Shown: in pieces, positions 47,204 to 56,784 of the stretch
Position numbering within the stretch: position 1 is the stretch's first letter
Layout of the letters: each line of letters starts with the position of its first letter
Assembly (NCBI RefSeq): GCF_017875645.1
Contig: NZ_JAGGMR010000001.1
Coordinates: 5,394,001 to 5,458,000, forward strand
From: Nocardia goodfellowii
Lineage (GTDB): Bacteria; Actinomycetota; Actinomycetes; Mycobacteriales; Mycobacteriaceae
Reading direction: 5' to 3'
DNA length: 64,000 nt
Notes under the pieces: generated by a model
The model's input: only the letters and a program-made list of their open reading frames with translations
Told to the model about the DNA's origin: nothing
Database searches by the model: none
Position numbers and translations under genes: made by a program

Positions 47204-47509
47204 GTGGCGGCACCGAAGAAATACCCCGACGAGTTGAGGGCGCGGGCGGTCAGGCTGTATCGGGAGTCGGATCCGAAACCGACGATCCGGAAGCTGGCCG
47301 CGCAATTGGGGGTCCATCACGAAGCGCTGCGGAACTGGATCCGCCAAGCCGACGCAGATGCCGGCGAGCGGCCCGACCGGCCCACGACCGACATGGTCGA
47401 GGAGAACAAGGCGCTGAAGAAGAAGGTCGCTGAGCTCGAGCGGGTCAATGCGGTATTACATTCTGCGAGTGCGTATTTCGCCTCGGAGCTCGACCAGACC
47501 CGGCGGTGA
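47204..47509 (+). CDS. IS3-family transposase OrfA (HTH subunit)
   Basis: GTG 47204 (GGAAGGAG upstream) gives 101 residues: KKYPDELRARAVRLYRESDP, IRKLAAQLGVHHEALRNWIR (HTH) and the leucine-zipper stretch MVEENKALKKKVAELERVNA. It ends GTGA against orfB, the classic IS3 overlap for programmed -1 frameshifting into an OrfAB fusion. Confidence 0.9.
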   Translation: MAAPKKYPDELRARAVRLYRESDPKPTIRKLAAQLGVHHEALRNWIRQADADAGERPDRPTTDMVEENKALKKKVAELERVNAVLHSASAYFASELDQTRR

Positions 47510-48397
47510 TCATGCGGTTTGTGAAAGATCACCCGCACTACCCGGTCGAGCTCGTATTACGGGTGCTCGAGGTTCCTTCCTCGACGTTTTATGAATGGCG
47601 CCGCCGCGCGGAGCAGCCCTCGGCGCGACAACTCGAAGACGAGCATCTGCTGGATGAGATCGTCGATATCCATACCAGCTCCGGCGCCACCTACGGCGCG
47701 CCGAGAGTGCACGCGATGCTGGCTCGGCGCGGGATCGGGGTGGGCCGCAAGCGAGTCGAGCGGCTGATGCGGGGCGCGGGTTTGCAGGGTGCGTTCCTGC
47801 GCCGGAAATGGCGCGGCCCGTCGACCCGCCAGGACCCGCGGGCCACCCCAGCCCCGGACCTGGTCGAGCGTGACTTCACCGCGGCCGAGCCGAACCGGTT
47901 GTGGGTCGCGGACGCGACGCGGATCCCGTGCGGGCGAGGCGTGTTCTGGCTGGCGGCAGTGCGCGATGCGTTTTCCAACCGGATCGTGGGCTGGAAGACC
48001 TCCGACCGCTGTGACACCGAGCTGGTGCTCGGCGCGCTGGAATACGCGGTCTGGTCACGCGATGTCCGCGACGGGCAGTTGGTCCATCACTCCGATCGCG
48101 GGTCGACCTACACGGCATTCAAGTTCTCGGCCCGGTTGGCCGACAACGGGATTGCGCAATCGATGGGATCGGTCGGCGACTCCTATGACAACGCGTTGAT
48201 GGAGAATTTTCTCCACGCTCGAGACCGAGCTGGTTTACCGGCGGTCCTGGCGGACCCGTGACGAGGCCGAGAACGCACTGTTCGCCTACATCGACGGCTG
48301 GTACAACAACCAGCGCATCCAGAAGAAGCTGGGTTGGCGATCACCGGATGAATTCGAATCCAGTTACCATCAACGGGTTCCGGTCGGAACCAGATAA
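47506..48397 (+). pseudogene. IS3-family transposase OrfB (DDE), frameshifted near its end
   Basis: The integrase core is present: VADATRIPCGRGVFWLA (Asp), LVHHSDRGSTYTAF (Asp), SYDNALMENF (Glu). After MENF the frame is lost at a T-run (48207-48210) and stops at 48261. The other frame continues normally as STLETELVYRRSWRTRDEAE to RVPVGTR and TAA at 48395. Two missing T residues explain it. All three acidic residues precede the break, but the C-terminal helix needed by the family is lost. Confidence 0.8.
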
Positions 48398-48428
48398 TCC
48401 GCTCTCCGGATTAGCCGGGGGAACCTCA

Positions 48429-48538
48429 AGATCAGCCGCGACGGCGGCAGTGCCCATACACGCGTCGCACCACATCCGGTAGTCGTAGTCGAAGCCTGCG
48501 AGGTTCCACCGATTCTCTGCCGCACCGTCATTGGCCAC
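48429..48538 (-). pseudogene. 5' fragment of an unknown small gene, cut by the IS
   Basis: From ATG 48538: MANDGAAENRWNLAGFDYDY, then RMWCDACMGTAAVAADLEV before running into the IS right end. Third positions are coding-like. The 3' part is missing. It would have been a small element gene beside the integrase. Function unknown. Confidence 0.4.
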
Positions 48539-48650
48539 GCTTTACAGGCAATCGAAGCGCGCCGCCAGGTACTCCCCGGCGGCGTTTCGCCTATCAGGGG
48601 CTAAACCCACGGTGGACTAGCGTATAGGTCGAAGTGCATTGCAGCACGCG

Positions 48651-49727
48651 TCATCCCGAGTACTTGGCGATGGTTGCGTGTTTCGCAGCAGCAAACTCGG
48701 CTGCGTCGAGAATTCCCTGGCTGTGCAGCTCCGACAGGCCTTTGAGTTCGTCGGTCAACCCGCTCGATGGAGGCTGTGACTGCTCCTGCGGTGATTGCAC
48801 ACCGACATTAGGCCGTTTCGCTTCGGCGACCTTGCGTTGCAGCTCAACCAACAGCGGTAGGGCCAGCTTGTGGTCGGGCCGACTGAGGGGGAGACAGTTC
48901 GAGAGCGTCCATGGATCGTCGGATGCTTTGTTGCGATCCTTGTGTGACGATCGCCAGAAGTCATGGTTCGCGGTCCCCTGGTAGCTCGGAGTGAGGACTT
49001 CAAGGACACCGTTCACCATCCCGCTGTTGTACTCGATGCTGGTGATATCGGTGTAGGAAAAGGTCGTTACGCGACCGCCGCCGAACGAACCCGCCATGAG
49101 GCTGGCCATACCGCTGACCTTCGCGATTATGAGGCGATCTTCGAACGCGGCGAGGAAACCTGTTCCGCCCCCGGGGTTGATCACGAACCACGGTAGCTCG
49201 GTCGCCGCTGCGTGGGAGTGGAGTATCTCCCACTCCTTGTCGCTGAGTGGGCGGCCGATCCTCCGCACTTCGCGGCGACCTTCCTGCCGTGCCTGCTCCT
49301 GTTGGGCTCGTTCGGCCTGCGCAGTGAAGGCGGCCGCTCTGATCTGCTGTGGGTAACCAGCGGAAGCCAGCTGATGGACGAAATACTTGATGAAGTCGAC
49401 TTCGGCATCGGGCACGGTCCCGAGCGAGATCTCGCCTCGCGTGCGTGAGGTCACGACGAAGACCTTGCTCGCGAACTTCTTTACAACCTCGAAACCGCTG
49501 ATTTCGTCAGCGTCAACGGCCACCTTGGGCCCCTTGCCGGCTACGTCGCTGCTCAGAAATCCGATGATGCGAGCATTGGTGACGGCGATACCGTCGATCA
49601 GGGGCCTCAGGTTATTCGTCTTCGCGAAGGCCCACACGACCTCGCCGGGATGGAGATGCCCACTGAGCGCCGTGTTCCAGGCGTCGGCGGTCTTCTCTTT
49701 GAGCTTCGGCGACAGCTGAGGCGGCAT
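48651..49727 (-). CDS. PH-like domain protein with C-terminal SHOCT motif
   Basis: A 358-residue protein. Two bacterial PH-like segments are suggested (HPGEVVWAFAKTNNLRPLID, TNARIIGFLSS; and FLAAFEDRLIIAKVSGMASL, TTFSYTDITSIEYNSGMVNG), then a spacer and the SHOCT motif LKGLSELHSQGILDAAEFAA at the C-terminus. SHOCT is found on membrane-associated and mobile-element proteins; no signal peptide is seen. It diverges from the large NACHT protein and may be a partner or just cargo. Confidence 0.7.
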   Translation of the reverse strand: MPPQLSPKLKEKTADAWNTALSGHLHPGEVVWAFAKTNNLRPLIDGIAVTNARIIGFLSSDVAGKGPKVAVDADEISGFEVVKKFASKVFVVTSRTRGEISLGTVPDAEVDFIKYFVHQLASAGYPQQIRAAAFTAQAERAQQEQARQEGRREVRRIGRPLSDKEWEILHSHAAATELPWFVINPGGGTGFLAAFEDRLIIAKVSGMASLMAGSFGGGRVTTFSYTDITSIEYNSGMVNGVLEVLTPSYQGTANHDFWRSSHKDRNKASDDPWTLSNCLPLSRPDHKLALPLLVELQRKVAEAKRPNVGVQSPQEQSQPPSSGLTDELKGLSELHSQGILDAAEFAAAKHATIAKYSG

Positions 49728-50070
49728 AGACAGTCCTGTGGGGAAGGCAGGCGGGGTTGTGCGTGCAGTTATCTCATCGCAGCGCGATCTACGCGCGTTT
49801 CATCGAGCGCCGACTGGCTCGAGCGAATGAGCTCAAGTCCATGACGCATCAACCGGCACACCTGGCAAACCGGCAGAAGATGCAATTTCACACGGGCCGG
49901 CAGTCGATGGGTTCAGGAGGAGCAGATTGATTGCCCGGCAGCAGATGAGCGAGACATAATATGGAACCCATTCGGTGGGCGGGTCACTCTGGCATGGTGC
50001 CGACCCAGTTCTCCCGGCGGTCGCAATGACTATGGTCGTCTGACGGTGACGAGGCGGGAGGCAGCGGAGG
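49728..50070. other. Divergent intergenic region between SHOCT and NACHT genes
   Basis: 343 bp with no gene. It should hold promoters for both genes. It is visibly more A/T-rich than the chromosome around it, e.g. AGACATAATATGG at about 49947-49960. No clear dyad found. GGGAGG at 50056-50061 is the likely ribosome site of the NACHT gene (nine bases). Confidence 0.4.
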
Positions 50071-53000
50071 ATGACGACGATCGCGTTCTCGGACGAAGCA
50101 GGTGGCCGAGACCGTACGGAAGCGCTCCTGTGGTCTGCCCCTACAGGGCCGCTGCCGAGGCCACCGATCGACACCAGGGCTCAAGTGCTGCCTATCCGTG
50201 AACTGGAATGGGCAGACGCCGAGCGCCTGTTTCTGAGGCTGCTGCACACCGTCCGACCTGTCCAGTTCGCCAAACTCTTCGGTGTACCAGGCCAAGCCCA
50301 AGCTGGAATCGACGCCTATGCTCGGCTCCCTCTAGACCTGGAGCACGGCGAGTCCGGCGGTAGGGACTACGTAACCCTGCAGTCTCGGCGGATCGAAAAG
50401 CTGACCGCAGCTAAGATCACAAAGGCTGTCGACGACCTGCTGGAGGGTGAATGGGCGGACAGGACGGCAGCGTTCTACTTTGCTACCTCGTTCGACCTGC
50501 AGGACACCAAGCTGGACGACGCGATCCGCAAGCAAACCGAACGTCTCGCCAAAATTGAGATCACCTTTGTTCCGTGGGGTGTGCAGGAGGTCTCTACCCT
50601 GCTGAAGTACCAGCCACGAATCGTCGATGACTTCTTTGGCCGCACCTGGGTCGAACGATTCTGTGGCTCGGACGCAGCCGAAGCCCTCGCGAATAACCTG
50701 TCGAACCAGGACGCCAGAGACCTCCGTGCAGGGCTTGGCCATCTCTACCGCGCAGTCTTCTCTGCACAGGGCGGAGTCCACCTGAGCGAAGAACCAGAAC
50801 CCGGTGGCGAGTTCGTCATTTTGGACGTCGACCCCAACCGCCAACGGGCCGATGTCGTCGACGCCGAACAGTCTGAGTCGCCCGTCGAAAACCAGCACCC
50901 GGCGGAAAGCTCAGGCGATGGACACACTTTCATCGCCTCGCGACTGGGTGCCCGCCGACAGTCCTTCAGATCCGCACGCCGCCTAATGAAGCGCAGAAAC
51001 CAAACCGTTCCAGCGACGGTTGGCGCCGTTGCGGCTGACGAATGGCTGGCCAACGGGAAATATCAACTACTGATCGGCCGTCCAGGAGCTGGGAAGTCCA
51101 GCCTTCTGCGGTTCGTCGCATCGGACCTGCTGTCGTCCCAACCGCAGTCCATCGCCCTGCAAAGGAAACATGGGACTGACCTTCCGATCTGGCTGCCATT
51201 TGGGTTTCTATGCCGCCACCTTGAAGCCTCTACCGAAAACTCGCTCGTCTCGGCCGCGGAGGCATGGCTGAAATCGCAGAGCGCCACCCACCTTTGGCCG
51301 CTGGTCCAGCACGCTTTACGGGACGACCGCTTGCTTCTGCTGGTGGACGGCGTCGATGAATGGAGCGACGTCGGCGCAGCCGAACGCGCCCTCGGGATCA
51401 TTGAAGCGTTTCTAGGTCGCACCAGCGCGTCGGCGATTCTCTCCACACGCCCTTATGCGGTTGACCGGCTCAACTGGAGGCGTCCTTGGTTCCAGGCTGA
51501 GATCACGCCACTGACCGATCGGCAGCGCTGGACGATCGTGGCCGGGATCCTTCAGCCTGTCGCGCAGTCGGAAGCCTCTCCGGCCGGACCATTGATGTGG
51601 ACGGTCGGCGTCGAACCATTCCTCGACCAACTGGATGCCATCCCGGAACTGGCCGAGCTTTCCAGGTCGCCGCTTTTCCTGACCCTGCTGGCCGCGACGT
51701 GGCAGGGCGAATCCCTACCCCGTCAACGGTTCAAGATCTACGCTCGCCTAGTCGAGTTGCTCATCGAGAAGCATCCTCAGATGCGGCAGCGTGCCTCGCA
51801 AGCCAGCGGGGCTGTGCTGCCTGCCACCGAGGTGACCGCGTTGTTCGGCGCAGTGGCCTACCGTCTTCGTGTCAAGGATCCGTCCGGCACTGTCACCAAG
51901 CCCGAGATGCGCACGCTCATCGTGGAGTCGATGACCGACGACACCGTCCTGGGCTATCAGCATGCCGAGGCCCGCCGGATTGCCGACGCTGTGCTCGCCA
52001 TGGCGGAAGACGAGTTCGGGTTGCTCGTATCGCATGGCGCAGGTGCCGTCGGCTTCCTTCACCGAGTGGTGCTCGACCACCTGGCTGGCCAGTATCTCGC
52101 CACGCTCGCTGCCGAAGTGCAGGTCGAGGTAATGCAGAGGTTCGTGCACGATCCAGCCTGGCGAGATGTGCTCCTCGCGCTGCTGACTGCGCAGGTCAGC
52201 TCTCACGCCGCCGAGCCACTGCTTACCGCAGCCCTTGATACGGGCAGCCAACGATGGGCGGACCTTGACGGATACGAACTGCTCGCCGAGGGCCTCGCCG
52301 CCGGTGTCAAGCTCACTCCGAAATCCCAGTCTGGATATATCAACCAGCTCGTCGACCGGGTGGAGACCCATCCGTCGCTACGTCATCGAGCGAACCTCAT
52401 CACAGCGCTTGCCGGCACGCTCGCGAGCCACACTGCGCAAACCCATCTGCTGCCGATCATGAAGCGCTGGCTGACCGCGCCCCGCCCGGACCCCTCACCG
52501 ACTATGTGGCTCCTGCGTGATCTCGCCATCGCCGACGAGGTCGCTGCCGAGTACCTGCTCCGGGGTGTTCGGCATCCAGAAGACAACGTGAAGGTCAATG
52601 CAGCGCTGGCCATCGCCGGTCGATTCGGTGGCCAGCAGCAACTGCTGGAGCGGCTGATGGCGTTCACAGAGACCGGACCATCCTCAGCGACCCAGGCAGC
52701 TGCCATCCTCGCTCTCGGCTGGGGTTGGGATGACGCACCCGAGACCCTGAGGTTGATCGACTGGGCACGTATTCAGCCGTCCATGTCACTTCGGCTGGTT
52801 GGTTTGCACCTGCTGCAACGCGGCAGCCCGCATGGTGATGCCGCGCTGTTTCGGCCAGAGGAACGCAAATGGCTGCTGTCATTGCTTCGTCAAGAGGGCC
52901 AATTCTCCGCACCGTGGCCTGGCAAGGACCTCGTCAACCTGGCCGCCACCGGGGACTCGCAAGCGGCAGACTTCGCGTATGAGACTTTGACGACCAACGG

Positions 53001-55275
53001 CGAAAGTGGCGGCGACCGCAATCTGGCATGGCACTTGGCTTGCAACGCCTTCAGCGACAATCTCCGCTTCAAGGACTGGGTGGCCGCCGAGCTCGCAGAT
53101 CCGGAGGAACGCGGCCTGATCTTGTACGACATTGGCATGATCCCGAAGGTATGGAGCCACGATCCGGAATTCGCGCGAGTTCTCCGCTCCTACGTGGAGG
53201 GCAACGTGCAAGATACTTCGCCACACGGCGTCGCTGGTCTCGCCACAACATTGCAACCCGCCGACGCGCAAACGGTGCTGTTGCAAGGCTTGGACAGCTG
53301 GAGGCCATACGCCGCGGCACGTGCGCTGGTCGAGCAGCACACCAACGACGAGCGCGTCCAGACTGTTCTCGCCGACCGGCTCCGTGGCGACCTTGCTCAG
53401 GCCGCACCTATGGCCTACGTAGCCGTCGACGTGCTCGGTCCAACGGAAGGCTTCGCCGTCCTGGTATCCCTGCTGCGCCAGCTCAACACACATGGTCCGA
53501 GCGAGAATCGCGTCGTCGTTGCCGACGCCATCGCCGATGCCTGGAAGCGGTTCGAGAATACCGTCCAGGAGCCGGAGGCTGAAGCTGACGCCATGCGAGA
53601 GGTGCTTGCAAGCTACGACCCGGCCGAACTGGCAGCGCTGTGCACGGACGTTAGCCCAGACTTCTTGATGTGGCACGTCCCTGCGGTCATCGCCGCTTGG
53701 CCCGGGCAGCCATCTGTCCAGGAGTTCGCCGAAAAACTTATCCACGACCCTGGGCCCATCATTGCGGGGGTTCCGGATACCATTCCGGCCGCAATTCTCA
53801 GCGCGTACTGCGCCAGGACCGACGAAGCCGCCCTCCGGATCCTTGACAAAACCCTCGACCTGCTTAAGCACCTCGAGCCAGAGCTGCGCGAAGTCCTGGC
53901 GTTCGAACTCGCACGCAGCCCGCTCCTTGCGCCGGACCTCATCGACGTCATGGCGGAATGGAAGAGCGATCCGGACACCGAGGTACGCCGGAACGCCTTC
54001 ATCGGGCTCATTCAAGCAATCATCCGCGACCAGCAGGCCCGCAACGACCTAGGGGGCACCGACACACGCTCGGCAGAGATGAAATGGCTGCGTGAGGAGA
54101 TCAAACGGGATCTGTGTGCCTACGGCCCTGAACTCGACGAGCGCCGACGACTAGCGTGGATCGGCATGCTCGCGCTCGGCGACCTCACATTGATTGACGG
54201 CATCGTGGAAACGCGGGGCAACTCCGGCGCGCCCGGCGTCGAACTGACTGTCCTCTTTAGTGACGTAGATCAGATCCTCATAGACCTCGTCGCCGACAAC
54301 TGGGAACAGTTGTGTGATCACTTCGGCGACGATATCTTCGCGCGGCTGACTCGAAATTCCGACGGGCGTCGAACGGCCAGCAAGCTCCGGCACCACGTCA
54401 TGTCTTCGCTCGCGACAGTCGCTTCCCGGTACTCTGCCATCGCCGAGATGCTCCGTCACGAGGCCGACAGCGATGCAGCGCTTCGCGAAGATCGGAACTT
54501 TCTCTTGTGGGCCAAAGAGGAGAATAGGGGTGACGACGGCGTCCTTCGTGCACTCGTGCCAAAACTCGGCCACCTAGTGCACTTCCAGCACAATCAGGTC
54601 CTTGAGTCGGTGCTGGACCGAGAAAGCTGGAATGTGCCCGACGCGGTGTTCAAGGCCATACTCGCCAAGGATGCCCTTGACACCCAGCTTGGTCACACCT
54701 ACCCGAGCGCAGAGCTATCTGTCTACACCCAGCTGTTTCCGACGGACAGCGTGGCTACAGCCGCATTGCGAGACCTCGAAATATGGTTCGACACTGATCC
54801 CGCAACTCGTGGGTGCCGTCGCTGGAACGATATGCTGGACATCGCCTTCGGTGCAGCCGAGCCGCAGGATCTGCCGGCTATAGCGACCCGCGTTCACAAC
54901 CGGATTAGAATGGGCATGCCGGACTGGTACCTGCCCATGTTCACAAGGCCGCTGATGCGACGACTGCGGGTAGACGCAGATGCCGTCGATGCGTTCCATA
55001 CCGCCCTTCAAGATCCAATGGGGATTCGTGAGACCAGCCCCATAATGGCGGCCCCCTTTGATCCGATTGCCCACGCACACTTGGAACTGCAACCGCTGCA
55101 ACGTACATACCTGTTCGCCGTGGTATTACGCCAAGCGGGTGCCCTGCCGCGGCTGGGCGCGGCATCGGCCATCCAGGTGCTGGAGTCCGCGTCGCTGGAC
55201 CTCGTCGTGCACAACCCCTTCACCCACCAAGAGGGCCCACTCTGTCTCGCTGTACTCGATCTCGCCGCGCACTGA
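50071..55275 (+). CDS. REase-like/NACHT STAND NTPase, probable anti-phage sensor-effector
   Basis: 1734 residues. N-terminal 1-200: a PD-(D/E)xK-type nuclease-like domain (VQFAKLFGVPGQAQAGIDAY about 65-84, YVTLQSRRIEKLTAAKI about 99-115; normally QxK, here QSRR). NACHT core: Walker A GRPGAGKSS (336-344), Walker B LLLLVDGVDEW (about 421-431), STRPYAV sensor. The remaining 1200 residues are helical with repeated HEAT-like segments. This is the architecture of Avs/bNACHT-type defence proteins that sense a phage molecule and activate a nuclease. Codon choice is less G/C-biased than in neighbours, suggesting transfer. No small partner gene is seen apart from the divergent SHOCT protein. Confidence 0.85.
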   Translation: MTTIAFSDEAGGRDRTEALLWSAPTGPLPRPPIDTRAQVLPIRELEWADAERLFLRLLHTVRPVQFAKLFGVPGQAQAGIDAYARLPLDLEHGESGGRDYVTLQSRRIEKLTAAKITKAVDDLLEGEWADRTAAFYFATSFDLQDTKLDDAIRKQTERLAKIEITFVPWGVQEVSTLLKYQPRIVDDFFGRTWVERFCGSDAAEALANNLSNQDARDLRAGLGHLYRAVFSAQGGVHLSEEPEPGGEFVILDVDPNRQRADVVDAEQSESPVENQHPAESSGDGHTFIASRLGARRQSFRSARRLMKRRNQTVPATVGAVAADEWLANGKYQLLIGRPGAGKSSLLRFVASDLLSSQPQSIALQRKHGTDLPIWLPFGFLCRHLEASTENSLVSAAEAWLKSQSATHLWPLVQHALRDDRLLLLVDGVDEWSDVGAAERALGIIEAFLGRTSASAILSTRPYAVDRLNWRRPWFQAEITPLTDRQRWTIVAGILQPVAQSEASPAGPLMWTVGVEPFLDQLDAIPELAELSRSPLFLTLLAATWQGESLPRQRFKIYARLVELLIEKHPQMRQRASQASGAVLPATEVTALFGAVAYRLRVKDPSGTVTKPEMRTLIVESMTDDTVLGYQHAEARRIADAVLAMAEDEFGLLVSHGAGAVGFLHRVVLDHLAGQYLATLAAEVQVEVMQRFVHDPAWRDVLLALLTAQVSSHAAEPLLTAALDTGSQRWADLDGYELLAEGLAAGVKLTPKSQSGYINQLVDRVETHPSLRHRANLITALAGTLASHTAQTHLLPIMKRWLTAPRPDPSPTMWLLRDLAIADEVAAEYLLRGVRHPEDNVKVNAALAIAGRFGGQQQLLERLMAFTETGPSSATQAAAILALGWGWDDAPETLRLIDWARIQPSMSLRLVGLHLLQRGSPHGDAALFRPEERKWLLSLLRQEGQFSAPWPGKDLVNLAATGDSQAADFAYETLTTNGESGGDRNLAWHLACNAFSDNLRFKDWVAAELADPEERGLILYDIGMIPKVWSHDPEFARVLRSYVEGNVQDTSPHGVAGLATTLQPADAQTVLLQGLDSWRPYAAARALVEQHTNDERVQTVLADRLRGDLAQAAPMAYVAVDVLGPTEGFAVLVSLLRQLNTHGPSENRVVVADAIADAWKRFENTVQEPEAEADAMREVLASYDPAELAALCTDVSPDFLMWHVPAVIAAWPGQPSVQEFAEKLIHDPGPIIAGVPDTIPAAILSAYCARTDEAALRILDKTLDLLKHLEPELREVLAFELARSPLLAPDLIDVMAEWKSDPDTEVRRNAFIGLIQAIIRDQQARNDLGGTDTRSAEMKWLREEIKRDLCAYGPELDERRRLAWIGMLALGDLTLIDGIVETRGNSGAPGVELTVLFSDVDQILIDLVADNWEQLCDHFGDDIFARLTRNSDGRRTASKLRHHVMSSLATVASRYSAIAEMLRHEADSDAALREDRNFLLWAKEENRGDDGVLRALVPKLGHLVHFQHNQVLESVLDRESWNVPDAVFKAILAKDALDTQLGHTYPSAELSVYTQLFPTDSVATAALRDLEIWFDTDPATRGCRRWNDMLDIAFGAAEPQDLPAIATRVHNRIRMGMPDWYLPMFTRPLMRRLRVDADAVDAFHTALQDPMGIRETSPIMAAPFDPIAHAHLELQPLQRTYLFAVVLRQAGALPRLGAASAIQVLESASLDLVVHNPFTHQEGPLCLAVLDLAAH

Positions 55276-56335
55276 CTGCGACTGTCTTTCAATCTGATGC
55301 ACCGCGGGTCGGAGTGGCGGTCGCGTTGTCTATTCAATGCTCGGGGAGAGGGAACGGAGCTACGCGGTAGTCGACATGCTTCGCGGTATGGCTTGGCACG
55401 GGGCTCCGCGGCGCGTTTCCTTCCTGCGTCGCGCATGCACACTGCTATACATCAATGACCAGCAGCTTTTGACGATGTAGCGCGTGGGCGTAGTGGTCGT
55501 GTCCCCCCTCCGGCACACACCCCACACAGGGCAGTTGTCGAGGCGAGATTCACTTGCGGCAGCTACTCACTAGCTGACGGACGATCGACGAGGCTCAAGT
55601 TCACGGGGTGGGGCTGACACAAGTTCTCCGATGCTGCTTTTGCATCGGCGTCGGACGAGGCGGGGCCGGCCGAACTCGGCGTCGGAGGGTAGGGCGTACG
55701 AGCGAACGATGGATGGGGCGCATCCGAAATTGAGGCGTCATAGCGAACACGTGGCCGGCGACCTTGGCCGCGGCGCCGTGAAACAGTTCGCTGCCCAGTT
55801 GCTGATTCCGAAAATGCTCTGGCGTGTCGCTCAGCGACACGCCAGCAGCATCCCGCTCACTGCGAACGTCTGCGAACGTTTTCGCGAACGAATTCAGCCT
55901 CAGCGGCCGTGATCTCGCAGTATGCCTGGTAATGCCGACGCGCGCCCTCGGCCAAGTGACCGAAACCCATACCCATTACGCGGCCAGTGGACCTAGCGAT
56001 CTTGGACAAGATCGCCGGCACGGGACAGCAAGAGTGTGATGCTCATCCAGCTCCGCGCAAGGGTTGCTATAAGGAATTTGCTGGAGGCACTGAGGCCAAT
56101 GTGTAGCAGCTCCACCAATCAGGGGTGTTTGTGGACGCCGGGTCATCGACGTCCACCACACGGCTGTGCGTTTATACCCCGTACCGGTATACGCAGTGGC
56201 CCGTCATTCTCCCGTCACACCAGTAGAACCACTGCGTTTCAATGGGAAACAACAGGCCACGACGAGTTCGCCGTTTTCGCAGTTCACGGCGCAAAACCAG
56301 CGCCTGACCCGACTTCCATCGCGCTAGGCCCGATC
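55276..56335. other. Gene-poor degenerate segment at the right end of the island
   Basis: No intact gene supported. On the minus strand, 55857-55990 reads GRVMGMGFGHLAEGARRHYQ, then AYCEITAAEAEFVRENVRRR before a stop, with coding-like bases: a probable gene remnant. Tandem CTGCGAACGT copies lie at 55860-55880, and a related GAACGTTTTTCGAACGTTTTC sits at 56547. The rest shows no structure I can name. Confidence 0.4.
55815..55850. terminator. Strong hairpin downstream of the NACHT gene
   Basis: CTGGCGTGTCGC / GCGACACGCCAG with a TCA loop is perfect over 12 bp and extends to about 16 bp with one bulge. No U-tract follows. It may be a terminator, though it lies 540 bp after the NACHT stop and could instead belong to an element end. 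Confidence 0.45.
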
Positions 56336-56406
56336 ATGATGCAGTACATCGCCTTCGGCATGATCGCCGCGCTGTTCATCGACGCCACCCTGCTGCGCAT
56401 GCTCCT
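56336..56406. repeat. Right copy of 71-bp direct repeat (candidate attR)
   Basis: Same sequence as 46474-46544 except one base (A to G). It begins abruptly after unrelated DNA and runs into a second MMPL C-terminus. The two copies are 9862 bp apart. Confidence 0.75.
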
Positions 56407-56548
56407 GGTCCCCGCCGTCTTGCAGTTACTCGGCGATCCCTGCTGGTGGGCGCCGGCCTGGATGCTGCGAATCCAGCGAAGACTCAACTTGAGTGACGCT
56501 CTACCAGCCGAAACGCCGACCAGCAGCCTCGTTGCAGGCCGCCGGTGA
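56336..56548 (+). pseudogene. Displaced MMPL transporter 3' end
   Basis: Reads MMQYIAFGMIAALFIDATLL, then LLVPAVLQLLGDPCWWAPAWM to SSLVAGRR and stop. It matches the last 75 or so residues of the MMPL protein at 44503-46701, at near identity for 71 bp and then lower. There is no 5' part or start. Under the integration model this is the original chromosomal end of the MMPL gene. Confidence 0.8.
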
Positions 56549-56784
56549 ACGTTTTTCGAACGTTTTCCACCTAGCATCCGCGTAGTCGATCACCGGCCGC
56601 AGGCTCACACAGGCCTGCGTCGTCATTCTCGGCTGTTCTGCGGCCGCTTCGCCCGCTGGCGCTCATAGGAATCTGATCGACGCGAACCGAAAATGCGGGA
56701 CACCATAGGCGGCGGGTGCGTTCGCGGCAGGCGCTACGCGGTTGACACTCAACCGGTTTGGGGCGGAACCGTATGCGGTCGTGG

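Larger units (their letters stand above)
47138..48428 (+). mobile_element. IS3-family insertion sequence
   Basis: Bounded by terminal inverted repeats that begin TGAGGTTCCCCC (47138-47149) and end GGGGGAACCTCA (48417-48428), with a second matched block GGAGAGC/GCTCTCC further in. It contains orfA and orfB with the IS3 overlap arrangement. No target-site duplication is seen: flanks are CGG and AGA. Both flanking genes are truncated at its edges, pointing to an IS-linked deletion. Size 1291 bp. Confidence 0.85.

Noticed and set aside
47138..48428. Target-site duplication of the IS3 element
   Set aside because: Flanking triplets and quadruplets differ (CGG versus AGA), so none is claimed.
55631..55912. 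A 93-codon plus-strand frame in the gene-poor segment
   Set aside because: Arg-rich, interrupted by the strong hairpin and no coding-type bias throughout; likely chance.
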